A stretch of DNA of 10,793 nucleotides, from NCBI GenBank assembly GCA_023424585.1, contig JAFADT010000452.1, positions 1 through 10,793 of the forward strand, written 5' to 3'. The position numbers and the translations under genes are program-made. This document shows, in pieces, positions 1 to 7,293 of this stretch (positions within the stretch are counted from its first letter, which is position 1; the number at the start of each line of letters is the position of its first letter). The notes beneath the pieces were generated by a model that was not told the origin of the DNA, did no database searches, and was given only the letters and a program-made list of their open reading frames with translations. The DNA is from Pseudomonadota bacterium. Lineage in GTDB: Bacteria; Myxococcota; Myxococcia; Myxococcales; Myxococcaceae.

Positions 1-718
1 CCGTCCAGGAGCCCAGCGTGCGGGGCTCGCGGGTGCGCGTCACGTCCGTGAGGGGGCAGGTCGCGGAGACCTCGAAGCGCCGCCAGTCCTCCAGCTCGCC
101 GGGAGAGAAGCCGTGCGCGGCGACGCGCTCGAAGACGTCCTGGGCCGTGCCCTGGGGCACCACCACCAGGCCGGTGAGGGCCCCCATGGCGAGGGCGCCT
201 TCGCGCGCGGCCACCTCCACCACCTGCGCGGGGGTGAGCGCCTCGGAGAGGGCGGCGGTCATCGCCTGGAGGCGCTCGGTGCGCCAGGCGGCGGTGGTCC
301 ACGCGGCGCGGCGGGTGCGCACCAACTCCGTCACGTCCACCGCGAAGGCGAGCACGCCCTCCACCTGCCCCTGCGCGTCGCGGCGCGGCAGCAGGGAGAT
401 GTTGAAGAACAGCTCCTCGTCGGAGGGGTGCACGCGGGCGGAGGCCTCGCGCAGGTGCAGCGCCTCGCCGGTGGTGAAGACGCGGTCCCAGGCGTCGTGC
501 CAGCCGGGGCCCGCCAGTTGGGGGCAGGCCTCGCGCAGCGGGATGCCCACCTGCCCGCGCGTGTCGAGCAGCGTCAGGCGCGTGGAGGTGCTGAACTCGA
601 TGAGGTGGCCGGGGCCCCGATAGAGGCCGAAGAAGGCGGGCAGCTGCTGGAGCAGCTCGTGCATCCGCGGGGGCACACCTCCGGACGCCGCGACCCACCC
701 GGTCTGGGCTTCGTTCAT
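1..718 (-). CDS. PAS-GAF domain sensory protein, N-terminal part (cut by window edge)
   Basis: The frame is open on the minus strand from an ATG at 718-716 to the window edge, giving 239 residues that begin MNEAQTGWVAASGG, with no stop. Residues about 21-134 look like a PAS domain: a start around LLQQLPAFFGLYRGPGH, a middle with DEELFFNISLLPRRDAQGQVEG, and the typical PAC ending GVLAFAVDVTELV. Residues 135-150 form a charged linker, and from about 150 a GAF domain begins (LQAMTAALSEALTPAQVVEVAA, then ALTGLVVVPQG). PAS followed by GAF is common at the N-terminus of sensor histidine kinases in delta-proteobacteria, so a cytoplasmic sensor kinase is likely, but the output domain lies outside the window. 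No signal peptide or membrane segment is visible. There is no ordinary Shine-Dalgarno; a G-rich tract containing eight consecutive G (725-732, minus sense) sits just upstream of the ATG. The gene is divergent from the ABC operon. Confidence 0.85.
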   Translation of the reverse strand, partial: MNEAQTGWVAASGGVPPRMHELLQQLPAFFGLYRGPGHLIEFSTSTRLTLLDTRGQVGIPLREACPQLAGPGWHDAWDRVFTTGEALHLREASARVHPSDEELFFNISLLPRRDAQGQVEGVLAFAVDVTELVRTRRAAWTTAAWRTERLQAMTAALSEALTPAQVVEVAAREGALAMGALTGLVVVPQGTAQDVFERVAAHGFSPGELEDWRRFEVSATCPLTDVTRTREPRTLGSWT

Positions 719-810
719 GTGTGGCCCCCCCCACCCCGGCGGAAGGCAAGGCCTCCGGCGAGAAGAGGCGTCCATCAAACACCGGGACGCGCCGCCTGGC
801 ACGAAAAGCA

Positions 811-830
811 ACCTGGACAACCTGCCAGGT
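811..830. promoter_or_regulatory. Inverted repeat in the divergent promoter spacer (possible operator)
   Basis: ACCTGG (811-816) and CCAGGT (825-830) form a perfect inverted repeat with an 8-base spacer. The unit AACCTG also occurs twice in direct orientation (810-815 and 819-824). The site lies 92 bp upstream of the PAS-GAF start and 112 bp upstream of the ABC ATPase start, where a shared regulator of both transcripts could bind. No protein is implied by the sequence. The rest of 719-942 shows no ORF that looks real; a small AT-richer patch (CATTAT, 923-928) precedes the ATPase ribosome-binding site. Confidence 0.3.
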
Positions 831-942
831 GTCATGAGCTGAGCGCTCCCTGGCGCTGCTGGCGTCCAGTAGCGGGCATCCGTCCCCGGCGCGCAGGTAA
901 CCGCTCACGGCCCCCGGGCATCCATTATGTCGGAGGACAGGC

Positions 943-1671
943 ATGCCTTCCTCTCCTCCCGACCCGGCTCCCCTCGTCGAGCTGCGCGCCGTCACCAAGT
1001 CCTACGCGGAGGGCGACTCCGTGCGCGAGGTCCTCTCCGGCACCTCGCTCGCCCTGCACCGGGGCGAGTTCGTGGTGCTGCTGGGCCGCAGCGGCTCCGG
1101 CAAGTCCACGCTGCTCAACCTCATCAGCGGCATCGACCAGGCGACGCGCGGCGAGATCCGGGTGGAGGGCCGCGACCTGGGGCGCCTCCCCGAGCGCGAC
1201 CGCACCCTGCTGAGGCGCGAGCGCATCGGCTTCATCTTCCAGGCGTTCAACCTGCTGCCCACGCTGACGGTGGAGGAGAACGTGCGGCTGCCGCTGGAGC
1301 TGCTCGGCCGTTCGAGCGCGGAGGCCGCCGCCCGGGCGCGGGAGCTGCTGGAGCGGGTGGGGCTGGGGGGCCGCGCGAACAGCTTCCCGGACCGGCTCTC
1401 CGGCGGCGAGCAGCAGCGCGTGGCGGTGGCGCGAGCCCTGGCCCACGCCCCGCCGCTGCTGCTGGCGGACGAGCCCACGGGCAACCTGGACGAGGAGACG
1501 GGCGGCCAGGTGCTGGACCTGCTGGAGGGGCTCACCCGGCAGGGCAACGCGTGCGCGCTCATCGTCACGCACGAGCCCGCGATGGCGGAGCGCGCGGACC
1601 GCGTGCTGGTGATGGAGAACGGGCGGCTGGTGGAGCACCCCGGCGGCGCGCGAGGCCGGAGGACGCCATGA
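943..1671 (+). CDS. ABC transporter ATP-binding protein, LolD/MacB type
   Basis: This 242-residue nucleotide-binding subunit hydrolyses ATP to drive the adjacent FtsX-type permease (type VII ABC family: MacB, LolCDE, YbbAP). Every catalytic motif is present: Walker [10 protein letters not shown] (48-56), Q-loop FQAFNLLP (99-106), signature LSGGEQQR (152-159), Walker B LLLADEP followed by [10 protein letters not shown] (172-188), and the switch histidine in VTHE (His210). The sequence [13 protein letters not shown] after the Q-loop is characteristic of the LolD/MacB group. The start is supported by GGAGGA at 932-937, five bases before the ATG. An overlapping long frame starting at 927 is the permease frame read through and is not the ATPase. 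The stop overlaps the permease start as ATGA (1668-1671), which indicates translational coupling. It could be called lolD-like, but lipoprotein sorting is not shown, so no symbol is given. Confidence 0.95.
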   Translation: MPSSPPDPAPLVELRAVTKSYAEGDSVREVLSGTSLALHRGEFVVLLGRSGSGKSTLLNLISGIDQATRGEIRVEGRDLGRLPERDRTLLRRERIGFIFQAFNLLPTLTVEENVRLPLELLGRSSAEAAARARELLERVGLGGRANSFPDRLSGGEQQRVAVARALAHAPPLLLADEPTGNLDEETGGQVLDLLEGLTRQGNACALIVTHEPAMAERADRVLVMENGRLVEHPGGARGRRTP

Positions 1672-4208
1672 GGGCGCTGCTCGCGCGCGCCAGCCTGCGG
1701 CACCTGGGCGGCCACCCGTGGCTCACGGCGCTGTCGCTGCTGGGCATCGCCATGGGCGTGGCGGTGGTGGTGTCCATCGACCTGGCGAGCGGCAGCGCGC
1801 TGCGCGCCTTCGAGCAGTCCACGGACGTCGTCGCGGGCCGCGCCACGCACCAGCTCGTCGGCGGCACGTCCGGCCTGCCGGAGGGCGTCTACACGGCGCT
1901 GAAGCTGCGACCGGACGCGCCGGACGCGGCGCCCGTGGTGCAGGGCTTCGTGCAGGTGGAGGGCGGCAACCACCGCACGCTCACGCTGCTGGGGTTGGAT
2001 CCGTTCGCGGAGGCGCCCTTCCGGGACTTCTCCACGGGAGGCGCGGTGGGGGACCTGGGCGCGCTGCTCACGCGGCCCGGCGCGGTGGTGCTGAGCGCGA
2101 AGACGGCGCGGAGCCTGGGCGTGAAGGCCGGGGACACGCTGCCGGTGACGGTGACGGGCCTTCGCCGGGAGCTGCGCGTGTCGGCCCTGCTGACGCCCGC
2201 ACAGGAGACGACGGAGCGCGCGCTGGAGTCGCTGCTCCTCGCGGACCTCTCCACCGCGCAGGAGGTGCTGGGCCAGGAGGGCCGGCTCACGCGCGTGGAC
2301 CTCCGCTTGAAGGGTGGAGAAGCGCAGGCCGCGCAATTGAGGGCCACATTGCCACCGGGCGCGGAGCTGCTCCAGACGTCCGGGCGCGCGGGCACGGTGG
2401 AGCAGATGACGCGGGCGTTCCGCACCAACCTCACCGCGCTGTCGCTGCTGGCGCTCGTGGTGGGGATGTTCCTCATCTACAACACGATGACGTTCTCCGT
2501 GGTGCAGCGGCGCGGGCTGCTGGGCCGGCTGCGCGCCGTGGGGGTGACGCGCGGCGAGCTGTTCGCGGTGGTGCTGGGCGAAGCGCTGCTCCTGGGCGCC
2601 GTGGGCACCGCGGCGGGGCTGCTGCTGGGCATCCTGATGGCCAGCGGCCTGGTGGGCCTCATCACCCGCACCATCAATGACCTGTACTTCGTGGTGAACG
2701 TGCGGCGTCTGTCATTGGAGCCCTTCACGTTGATCAAGGGCTTGAGCCTGGGCCTGGGCGCGACGGTGCTGGCGGCGCTGGTGCCCGCGTGGGAGGCGGC
2801 CCGGGCGGCGCCGGTGACCGCGCTGCGGCGGTCAACGGTGGAGGACGTGTCGCGCAGCCGGGCGCCCCGGCTGGCGGTGCTGGGGGTGATCATCCTAGCC
2901 ATCGCGGCGGCCGTGCTCGCGTGGCCCACGCAGGCGCTGTTGCCAGCGTATACGGGGCTCTTTGGCGTGCTGCTGGGCAGCGCGTTGCTGGTGCCCTGGG
3001 TGACGGAGCAGCTGACGGTGGCGGCGGCGAGGCCCCTGGGCGCGCTGTTCGGTCCGCTGGGGCGCATGGCGGCGCGCGGCGTGACGGCGAGCCTGTCGCG
3101 CACGGCGGTGGCGCTGGCGGCGCTGATGGTCGCGGTGGCGACGACGGTGGGCGTGGGCCTGATGGTGTCCAGCTTCCGGGGCACGGTGGCGGCGTGGCTG
3201 GAGTCCGCGCTGCAAGCGGACGTGTTCGTGTCGCCGCCGTCGCTGGTGGCGCGGCGCGGGGACTCCACGCTGGTGCTGGGGCTCGCGCAGAAGCTGCGGT
3301 CCACGCCCGGCGTCGAGGCGAGCGGCTCCATCCGGGTCATCCACGTGCGCATCAACGGCGTGGACACGGACCTGCTGGCGGTGGACTTCGCCAAGGGCCA
3401 CGAGCGGACCTACCGCTTCAAGGAAGGGCGCGCGGAGGACGTGTGGCGGCAGCTGGACGCGTCGCCGGACGCGCTCATCGTGTCGGAGCCGTTCGCGTTC
3501 CACCGGAACGTGCACGCGGGAGACACGCTGCGCGTGGCCACGGACCAGGGGCCGCACGACTTCCGCGTGGCGGGCGTGTACTTCGACTACGGCTCGGACG
3601 TGGGGACGGTGCTGATGCCGCGCGCCACGTATGAACACTGGTACGAGGACCGGGGCGTGTCGGGCCTGTCCCTCTTCGCCGCGCCCGGGCAGGACGTGGA
3701 TGCGCTGGTGGCCCGCGTGCGCGACCGCGCGGGCGGTGAGCAGGCGTTGAACGTGCGCGCGAACCGGGCGCTGCGGCAGGCGTCGATGGAGGTGTTCGAC
3801 CGCACCTTCACCATCACGCAGGTGCTGCGACTGCTGGCGATTGGCGTCGCGTTCGTGGGCGTGCTGAGCGCGCTGATGTCCTTGCAGTTGGAGCGGGCGC
3901 GCGAGTTCGCGGTGCTGCGCGCGACGGGGCTCACACCGGGACAGCTGTGGGGCATGGTGTCGTTGCAGACGGGCTTGCTGGGCCTGCTCGCGGGGCTGTT
4001 CTCCGTCCCGCTGGGATTGGCCCTGGCCTACGTGCTGGTGCACGTCATCAACCAGCGCTCGTTCGGGTGGACGTTGCAGCTGGTGGTGGCGCCCGGCGTG
4101 GTGGGCCAGGCGGTGGTGCTGGCCCTGGTGGCGGCGGCGCTCGCGGGGCTGTACCCGGCGTGGCGCATGGCGCGCGCGAACCCGGCCATGGCGCTGCGGG
4201 AGGAGTGA
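1668..4208 (+). CDS. Double FtsX-type ABC transporter permease
   Basis: This is an 846-residue inner-membrane permease starting [15 protein letters not shown] at the ATG of the ATGA overlap with the ATPase gene. It has about ten hydrophobic segments: roughly 18-40, 255-277, 302-335, 357-380, 402-422, 426-445, 478-502, 718-742, 765-795 and 812-832. Two large extracytoplasmic domains lie at about 42-250 and 505-715. The cytoplasmic motifs [19 protein letters not shown] (281-299) and [22 protein letters not shown] (741-762) are the two coupling regions typical of FtsX domains. Each half ends in a repeated element, [17 protein letters not shown] and [18 protein letters not shown]. It is thus an internal duplication in one chain, the arrangement of E. 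coli YbbP (about 800 residues), not a LolC plus LolE pair. It probably works by mechanotransmission on an extracytoplasmic substrate. Substrate unknown. Confidence 0.93.
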   Translation: MRALLARASLRHLGGHPWLTALSLLGIAMGVAVVVSIDLASGSALRAFEQSTDVVAGRATHQLVGGTSGLPEGVYTALKLRPDAPDAAPVVQGFVQVEGGNHRTLTLLGLDPFAEAPFRDFSTGGAVGDLGALLTRPGAVVLSAKTARSLGVKAGDTLPVTVTGLRRELRVSALLTPAQETTERALESLLLADLSTAQEVLGQEGRLTRVDLRLKGGEAQAAQLRATLPPGAELLQTSGRAGTVEQMTRAFRTNLTALSLLALVVGMFLIYNTMTFSVVQRRGLLGRLRAVGVTRGELFAVVLGEALLLGAVGTAAGLLLGILMASGLVGLITRTINDLYFVVNVRRLSLEPFTLIKGLSLGLGATVLAALVPAWEAARAAPVTALRRSTVEDVSRSRAPRLAVLGVIILAIAAAVLAWPTQALLPAYTGLFGVLLGSALLVPWVTEQLTVAAARPLGALFGPLGRMAARGVTASLSRTAVALAALMVAVATTVGVGLMVSSFRGTVAAWLESALQADVFVSPPSLVARRGDSTLVLGLAQKLRSTPGVEASGSIRVIHVRINGVDTDLLAVDFAKGHERTYRFKEGRAEDVWRQLDASPDALIVSEPFAFHRNVHAGDTLRVATDQGPHDFRVAGVYFDYGSDVGTVLMPRATYEHWYEDRGVSGLSLFAAPGQDVDALVARVRDRAGGEQALNVRANRALRQASMEVFDRTFTITQVLRLLAIGVAFVGVLSALMSLQLERAREFAVLRATGLTPGQLWGMVSLQTGLLGLLAGLFSVPLGLALAYVLVHVINQRSFGWTLQLVVAPGVVGQAVVLALVAAALAGLYPAWRMARANPAMALREE

Positions 4209-4211
4209 GGC

Positions 4212-5408
4212 ATGGGTCGGGGACTCGTCATCGGGGTGGTGCTGGTGCTCGCCGCGCTGGGCGTGGCGGTGGGCGTGGTGCTGCGGGACACGGAGGACGC
4301 CGGACCCGTGAACACAGGCGGCATGACGGTCGCGTCCGCGATGGGCGGGGACGGAGGAACGGAGGGCTACGCGCGCGCGATGGAGCCGCGCACGTTCCAC
4401 TTCCCGGAGGACCACGGCCCCCACCCCGACTTCCGCACCGAGTGGTGGTACTGGACGGGCAACCTGGAGACGCGGGACGGGCGCGCCTTCGGCTACCAGT
4501 TCACGCTGTTCCGCAGCGCGCTGGCGCCGGAGCAGCCGCGGCGGGCGTCCGGCTGGGCCACGCGGCAGGTGTTCATGGGGCACTTCACGCTGACGGACGT
4601 GAGCGCCGGGAAGTTCCACGTCACGGAGCGCTTCAGCCGCGCGGCGCAGGGGCTGGCGGGCGCGGAGGGTGCGCCCTTCCATGTCTGGCTTCAGGACTGG
4701 GACGTGCGGAGCGAAGGCAGCGGCGCGTGGCCCATGCGCCTGCGCGCGCAGGGCGACGGGGTGACGCTGGCGCTGACGCTGGACGAGGGCAAGCCGCCGG
4801 TGCTCCAGGGTGACCGGGGCCTGAGCCAGAAGGGCCCGGAGCGGGGCAACGCGTCCTATTACTACTCGCTGTCGCGCATGCCTTCGCGGGGCACGGTGTC
4901 GGTGGAGGGGCGGACGGTGCAGGTCCAGGGCGAGAGCTGGATGGACCGCGAGTGGAGCACCAGCGCGCTGAGCGGAGACCAGGTGGGCTGGGACTGGTTC
5001 GCGCTCCAGCTCGCCGACGGCAGCGAGCTGATGCTCTACCAGCTGCGCAAGCAGGACGGGACGAAGGATGCGTTCAGCGCGGGCACGTACGTCCCCGCGA
5101 AGGGCGAGGCCGTGCACCTGACCGCGGACGACATGGCGCTGGAGCCACGAGGCACCTGGAAGAGCCCACGCGGCGGCGAGTACCCGGCGGGCTGGCGCGT
5201 CCAGGTTCCCAAGGTGTCGCTGTCACTGGACGTGACGCCGAAGCTCGCGGACCAGGAGCTGCCGGTGCTGGTGCGCTACTGGGAGGGCGCGGTGACGGTG
5301 GACGGCACGCGCGAGGGCCAGCCCGTGCAGGGGCGCGGCTACCTGGAGATGACCGGGTACGCGGACGTGCCCCGGAATGAACAGGCAGTGCGCAGCCGCA
5401 CGCCGTGA
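4212..5408 (+). CDS. Membrane-anchored lipocalin-like protein, AttH/CrtC (carotenoid 1,2-hydratase-like) family
   Basis: A 398-residue protein. Residues 1-25 (MGRG plus a hydrophobic run ending at Arg25) form a signal anchor or signal peptide without a lipobox cysteine; a Gly-rich linker (about 26-57) follows, then a double lipocalin-like domain to the C-terminus. Family hallmarks are FHFPEDHGPHPDFRTEWWYWTGNL (62-85), GYQFTLFR (94-101), GESWMDREWS (240-249), VGWDWFALQL (258-267), YWEGAV (356-361) and GYLEMTGY (376-383). These match the AttH proteins encoded beside ABC exporters (attEFGH in Agrobacterium) and hydroxyneurosporene synthase CrtC. No carotenoid gene is nearby, so a hydratase role is unlikely; binding or modifying a hydrophobic molecule handled by the ABC complex fits better. 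The ATG lies 3 bp after the permease stop and is preceded by GGGAGGAG (4199-4206), so it is the third gene of the operon. Confidence 0.85.
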   Translation: MGRGLVIGVVLVLAALGVAVGVVLRDTEDAGPVNTGGMTVASAMGGDGGTEGYARAMEPRTFHFPEDHGPHPDFRTEWWYWTGNLETRDGRAFGYQFTLFRSALAPEQPRRASGWATRQVFMGHFTLTDVSAGKFHVTERFSRAAQGLAGAEGAPFHVWLQDWDVRSEGSGAWPMRLRAQGDGVTLALTLDEGKPPVLQGDRGLSQKGPERGNASYYYSLSRMPSRGTVSVEGRTVQVQGESWMDREWSTSALSGDQVGWDWFALQLADGSELMLYQLRKQDGTKDAFSAGTYVPAKGEAVHLTADDMALEPRGTWKSPRGGEYPAGWRVQVPKVSLSLDVTPKLADQELPVLVRYWEGAVTVDGTREGQPVQGRGYLEMTGYADVPRNEQAVRSRTP

Positions 5409-5409
5409 T

Positions 5410-5823
5410 TCAGCCCCGGGCGAGCCGCTGCACCTGGATGGCGTAGGCCTCCTTCAGGTACGGGCGCAGCAGGTGGAGCGTTTCGTGGCTGGGGTTGAGC
5501 ACGCACATCCAGAACATGCGCGCGTAGACCGGATGCGGCAGGAACACATCCAGGTCCGCGTAGTCCACCTTCGGATCGGGCTCCGGGAACAGCTTCTGGA
5601 AGCTCTCCTTGCTCACGCCCAGGTTCAGCCGAAACACGCCATCGCGGTCCAGCTCCGAGTGGTAGTCGTGCTCGGTGTCATGCGTGACGATGGTCGCGAA
5701 GGGAAACTTCCGCTCGTCCCCGGCGAAGAAGAAGAGATCCGGCGTGGTGGTGTCCACGTGCACGTCCCTGAACGCGTCCTGGATGTACGCCGCCAGCGCT
5801 TCCAGGCTGATGGCTCCTGTCAT
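5410..5823 (-). CDS. DUF6194-like protein
   Basis: A 137-residue, soluble, acidic protein with no signal peptide or membrane segment. Sequence style matches the DUF6194 family as I recall it: an N-terminal helix (SLEALAAYIQDAF), DLFFFAGDERKFPFATIVTHDTEHD (29-53), the LDRDGVFRLNLGVSKESFQKLF core (59-79), and the C-terminal HPVYARMFWMCVLNPSHETLHLL (97-119). The function of this family is not known to me. The start is supported by GGAGGAG upstream of the ATG in minus sense (about 5830-5836). The stop codon complement is 5410-5412, one base away from the end of the convergent lipocalin gene, so neither gene has room for a terminator between them. A perfect hairpin lies 23 bp upstream of the start and may carry its promoter. 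Confidence 0.8.
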   Translation of the reverse strand: MTGAISLEALAAYIQDAFRDVHVDTTTPDLFFFAGDERKFPFATIVTHDTEHDYHSELDRDGVFRLNLGVSKESFQKLFPEPDPKVDYADLDVFLPHPVYARMFWMCVLNPSHETLHLLRPYLKEAYAIQVQRLARG

Positions 5824-5845
5824 GGCGCCCTCCTCCGAGGTCGAA

Positions 5846-5869
5846 CCGTGCGTGACTTAGCACGCACGG
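5846..5869. promoter_or_regulatory. Perfect 9-bp inverted repeat upstream of the DUF6194-like gene
   Basis: CCGTGCGTG (5846-5854) and CACGCACGG (5861-5869) flank a 6-base loop. In minus sense the loop and its right edge read CTAAGTC, an imperfect -10 box (TAAGTC) inside the repeat, about 30 bp before the start codon at 5823. It could be an operator covering the promoter, or a second terminator hairpin for the upstream lipoprotein transcript. No T-run follows it on either strand. Confidence 0.4.
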
Positions 5870-5873
5870 CGAC

Positions 5874-5899
5874 CACCGGGGTGGGTCACATCCCCGGTG
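5874..5899 (-). terminator. Hairpin directly after the lipoprotein stop codon
   Basis: CACCGGGG (5874-5881) pairs perfectly with CCCCGGTG (5892-5899) around a 10-base loop. In minus sense the stem begins at the base immediately after the stop codon (5902-5900). The stem is GC-rich, but no U-tract follows, as is usual in very high-GC genomes, so intrinsic termination is plausible and not proven. Confidence 0.5.
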
Positions 5900-6295
5900 T
5901 CAGGGCGAGCGGTACCAGCTGGCCGAGAAACTCCCTGCCACTTCCGTGAAGGTGTCGGGTCCCGTCATCGTGATGGTCACAGGCCGAGCAGCGATTGGCG
6001 CGCATGAACCAGTGCCATACATGAAGCGCGTTCCCGTGTAGGTCCCAGGCGTGGAGCCTGGAGTCAGCCCCGTCCACACCGGATCGCCCACCCGCCAGCA
6101 GACGTCACCACCGCTCGACATGGCACCCGAGCTGCTACCGATGAAGGCACATCCCGGCCACCCGGACTGACACCATGTACCAGGCAGCGAAAGGAGGGCG
6201 GATTCCTGGCTTGCCAGCGCGGAGGACTCCTCCATCGCTCCACCACAGGCGGTGGCGAAGAGGGAGAGAACGACGGCGAGCGCTTGTCTTTTCAT
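5900..6295 (-). CDS. Small secreted lipoprotein of unknown function
   Basis: Reading from the ATG at 6295 gives 131 residues starting MKRQALAVVLSLFATAC. This is a lipoprotein signal: positive n-region (K2, R3), hydrophobic core, and the lipobox FATAC with the lipidated Cys at 17, followed by Gly-Gly. An in-frame ATG at 6322 would add nine residues (MIPFERPSH) before the signal and has no ribosome-binding site; the internal start has GAGAGG about 9 bases upstream and is preferred. The mature part is Ser/Gly/Thr-rich with four cysteines (42, 49, 66, 98) that could form two disulfides, and a probable beta-rich C-terminus (TYTGTRFMYGTGSCAP, RPVTITMTGPDTFTEVAGSF). I do not recognise the domain. 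The upstream spacer to 6456 is visibly lower in GC than its neighbours and must contain the promoter, but no convincing -35/-10 pair was found. Confidence 0.8.
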   Translation of the reverse strand: MKRQALAVVLSLFATACGGAMEESSALASQESALLSLPGTWCQSGWPGCAFIGSSSGAMSSGGDVCWRVGDPVWTGLTPGSTPGTYTGTRFMYGTGSCAPIAARPVTITMTGPDTFTEVAGSFSASWYRSP

Positions 6296-6456
6296 ATGGG
6301 ATGGCCTCTCAAAGGGAATCATTACAAGTCATGAAACCCTGCCATCCTCCATTCCCAGCCACCCCATGACAATCATCACCAAAGGGGCGCCGAAATTACT
6401 TACACGGCGCAATCAATTCGCATGCCTCGGGTTCAAACAAACCCTCTCACGAGAGT

Positions 6457-7074
6457 TCATCCAGCAGTATTCTTACGGCGAGGCTGGAAGCCGCCTGCGG
6501 GACGCCATGCTGCGACCCGCTCCCGGATCGCCGCCGCGTCCCCGCGCTCCAGCCACGCGTCGAACGTGAGCAGGCCCGGCGCCATCCGCCGCAGCGCCGG
6601 GATGTCCGCACGCTCGGCCACCATCCCGTCGTCGAACAGCTTCACGAGCTTGCGCAGCATCGGACTCGCATCGAGCACCTCCGACGGAAACCGCGCGCAG
6701 GTGATGGACGTCCCGGTGGCCCGGCGGATCTTCTCCGCGAGCGCGTTGCCGGTCAGCGAGTCCCCCGCCATCTCCAGCGTGGTCCCCACGTGCGTGCGAG
6801 GCTCCGCGAACACGCGCGCGGTGAGCACGCCGATGTCCTCCCCCGCGATGAGCTGCATGGGCTGGTCCGGGTGGACGAAGAACTGGAGCCCCCACGGCGA
6901 CAGGCCGAAGCTCGGCACCAGCAGCAGCTCCATGAAGGTCCCCGGCCGCACGATGGTCGCGAGAAGGCCGCTCGCCCGCGCGTGCTCCTCGATGCGCCAT
7001 TTGCTCTCGAAGTGGCCCACGCCCGTCCCTGGACGCCGCCCCAGCACCGACGTGTAGCTGACCAGCAGGTTCTT
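6457..7074 (-). pseudogene. 5'-truncated NmrA-like NAD(P)-binding protein
   Basis: About 205 residues match the C-terminal two-thirds of NmrA-like atypical SDR proteins. Recognisable blocks are LVSYTSVLG, HFESKWRIEEHARASGLLATIVRPGTFMELL, the QLIAGEDIGVLTARVFAEP core, and GTTLEMAGDSLTGNALAEKIRRATG, ending GGFQPRRKNTAG before the stop at 6459-6457. Full members are about 280-300 residues and start with a Rossmann GxxGxxG fold; that part is missing. Family similarity stops at about 7074. Upstream in the same frame there is only Arg/Pro-rich sequence (RQRRRAPRGSGRERSPS) and then the antisense of the next gene, giving an artefactual 748-codon frame. An in-frame ATG around 7184 would yield an odd 35-residue leader with no nucleotide-binding motif. 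Without its cofactor-binding half it should be inactive. The rest of the frame is intact, suggesting recent truncation. Confidence 0.7.
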
Positions 7075-7167
7075 CGACGGGCTGCGCTCCCGCCCCGAGC
7101 CTCGCGGCGCGCGGCGTCGCTGACGCGGGTTGGTTTCATGCCCACGAAGTCCAGGTCTGGACCTCCA

Positions 7168-7202
7168 GGATGCACGGAGGCCCATCCAGGCCCCGTGCAT
7201 CC
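7168..7202. repeat. Long hairpin in the spacer
   Basis: GGATGCACGG (7168-7177) pairs perfectly with CCGTGCATCC (7193-7202). Inside, GGCC (7179-7182) pairs with GGCC (7189-7192), leaving a single bulged A and a 6-base loop, so the stem is about 14 bp. There is no T-run, so it need not be a terminator; it may be an extragenic palindromic element or the scar of a small mobile sequence. Confidence 0.6.
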
Positions 7203-7268
7203 ATCCCGTCCCTGCGGATGAGAAGGTGGGAACCCCGACGGGCCTCCCTGTCGGCAGCGTGCTTCGAA

Positions 7269-7293
7269 AACCTGTCCGACTGTCGGACAGGTT
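7269..7293. repeat. Perfect 11-bp inverted repeat (operator or extragenic palindrome)
   Basis: AACCTGTCCGA (7269-7279) and TCGGACAGGTT (7283-7293) are exact reverse complements around CTG. The site is about 116 bp upstream of the TAGATT box of the SDR gene. The left 11-mer ACCTGTCCGAC recurs at 8506-8516, downstream of the SDR gene, where a looser GGACAG arm (8530-8535) follows. This symmetry fits a dimeric repressor site or a repeated palindrome. Confidence 0.55.

Noticed and set aside
797..812. Possible sigma-54 promoter (TGGCACG followed by GC)
   Set aside because: The -24 element looks good, but the GC is two bases too close and the TTGC element is missing; the reverse strand has TTGC but with too long a spacing.
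113..1213. Plus-strand ORFs at the left edge
   Set aside because: They are antisense to the PAS-GAF gene and have Gly/His/Arg-rich shadow composition; the minus strand shows clear domain signatures.
927..1667. N-terminal extension of the permease frame back to an ATG at 927
   Set aside because: This part overlaps the ATPase gene in another frame and is low-complexity. The true permease starts at the coupled ATG at 1668 with its own first membrane segment.
2895..5117. A 740-codon minus-strand open frame
   Set aside because: Antisense shadow of the permease and lipocalin genes; the His/Arg/Gln-rich translation has no recognisable motifs.
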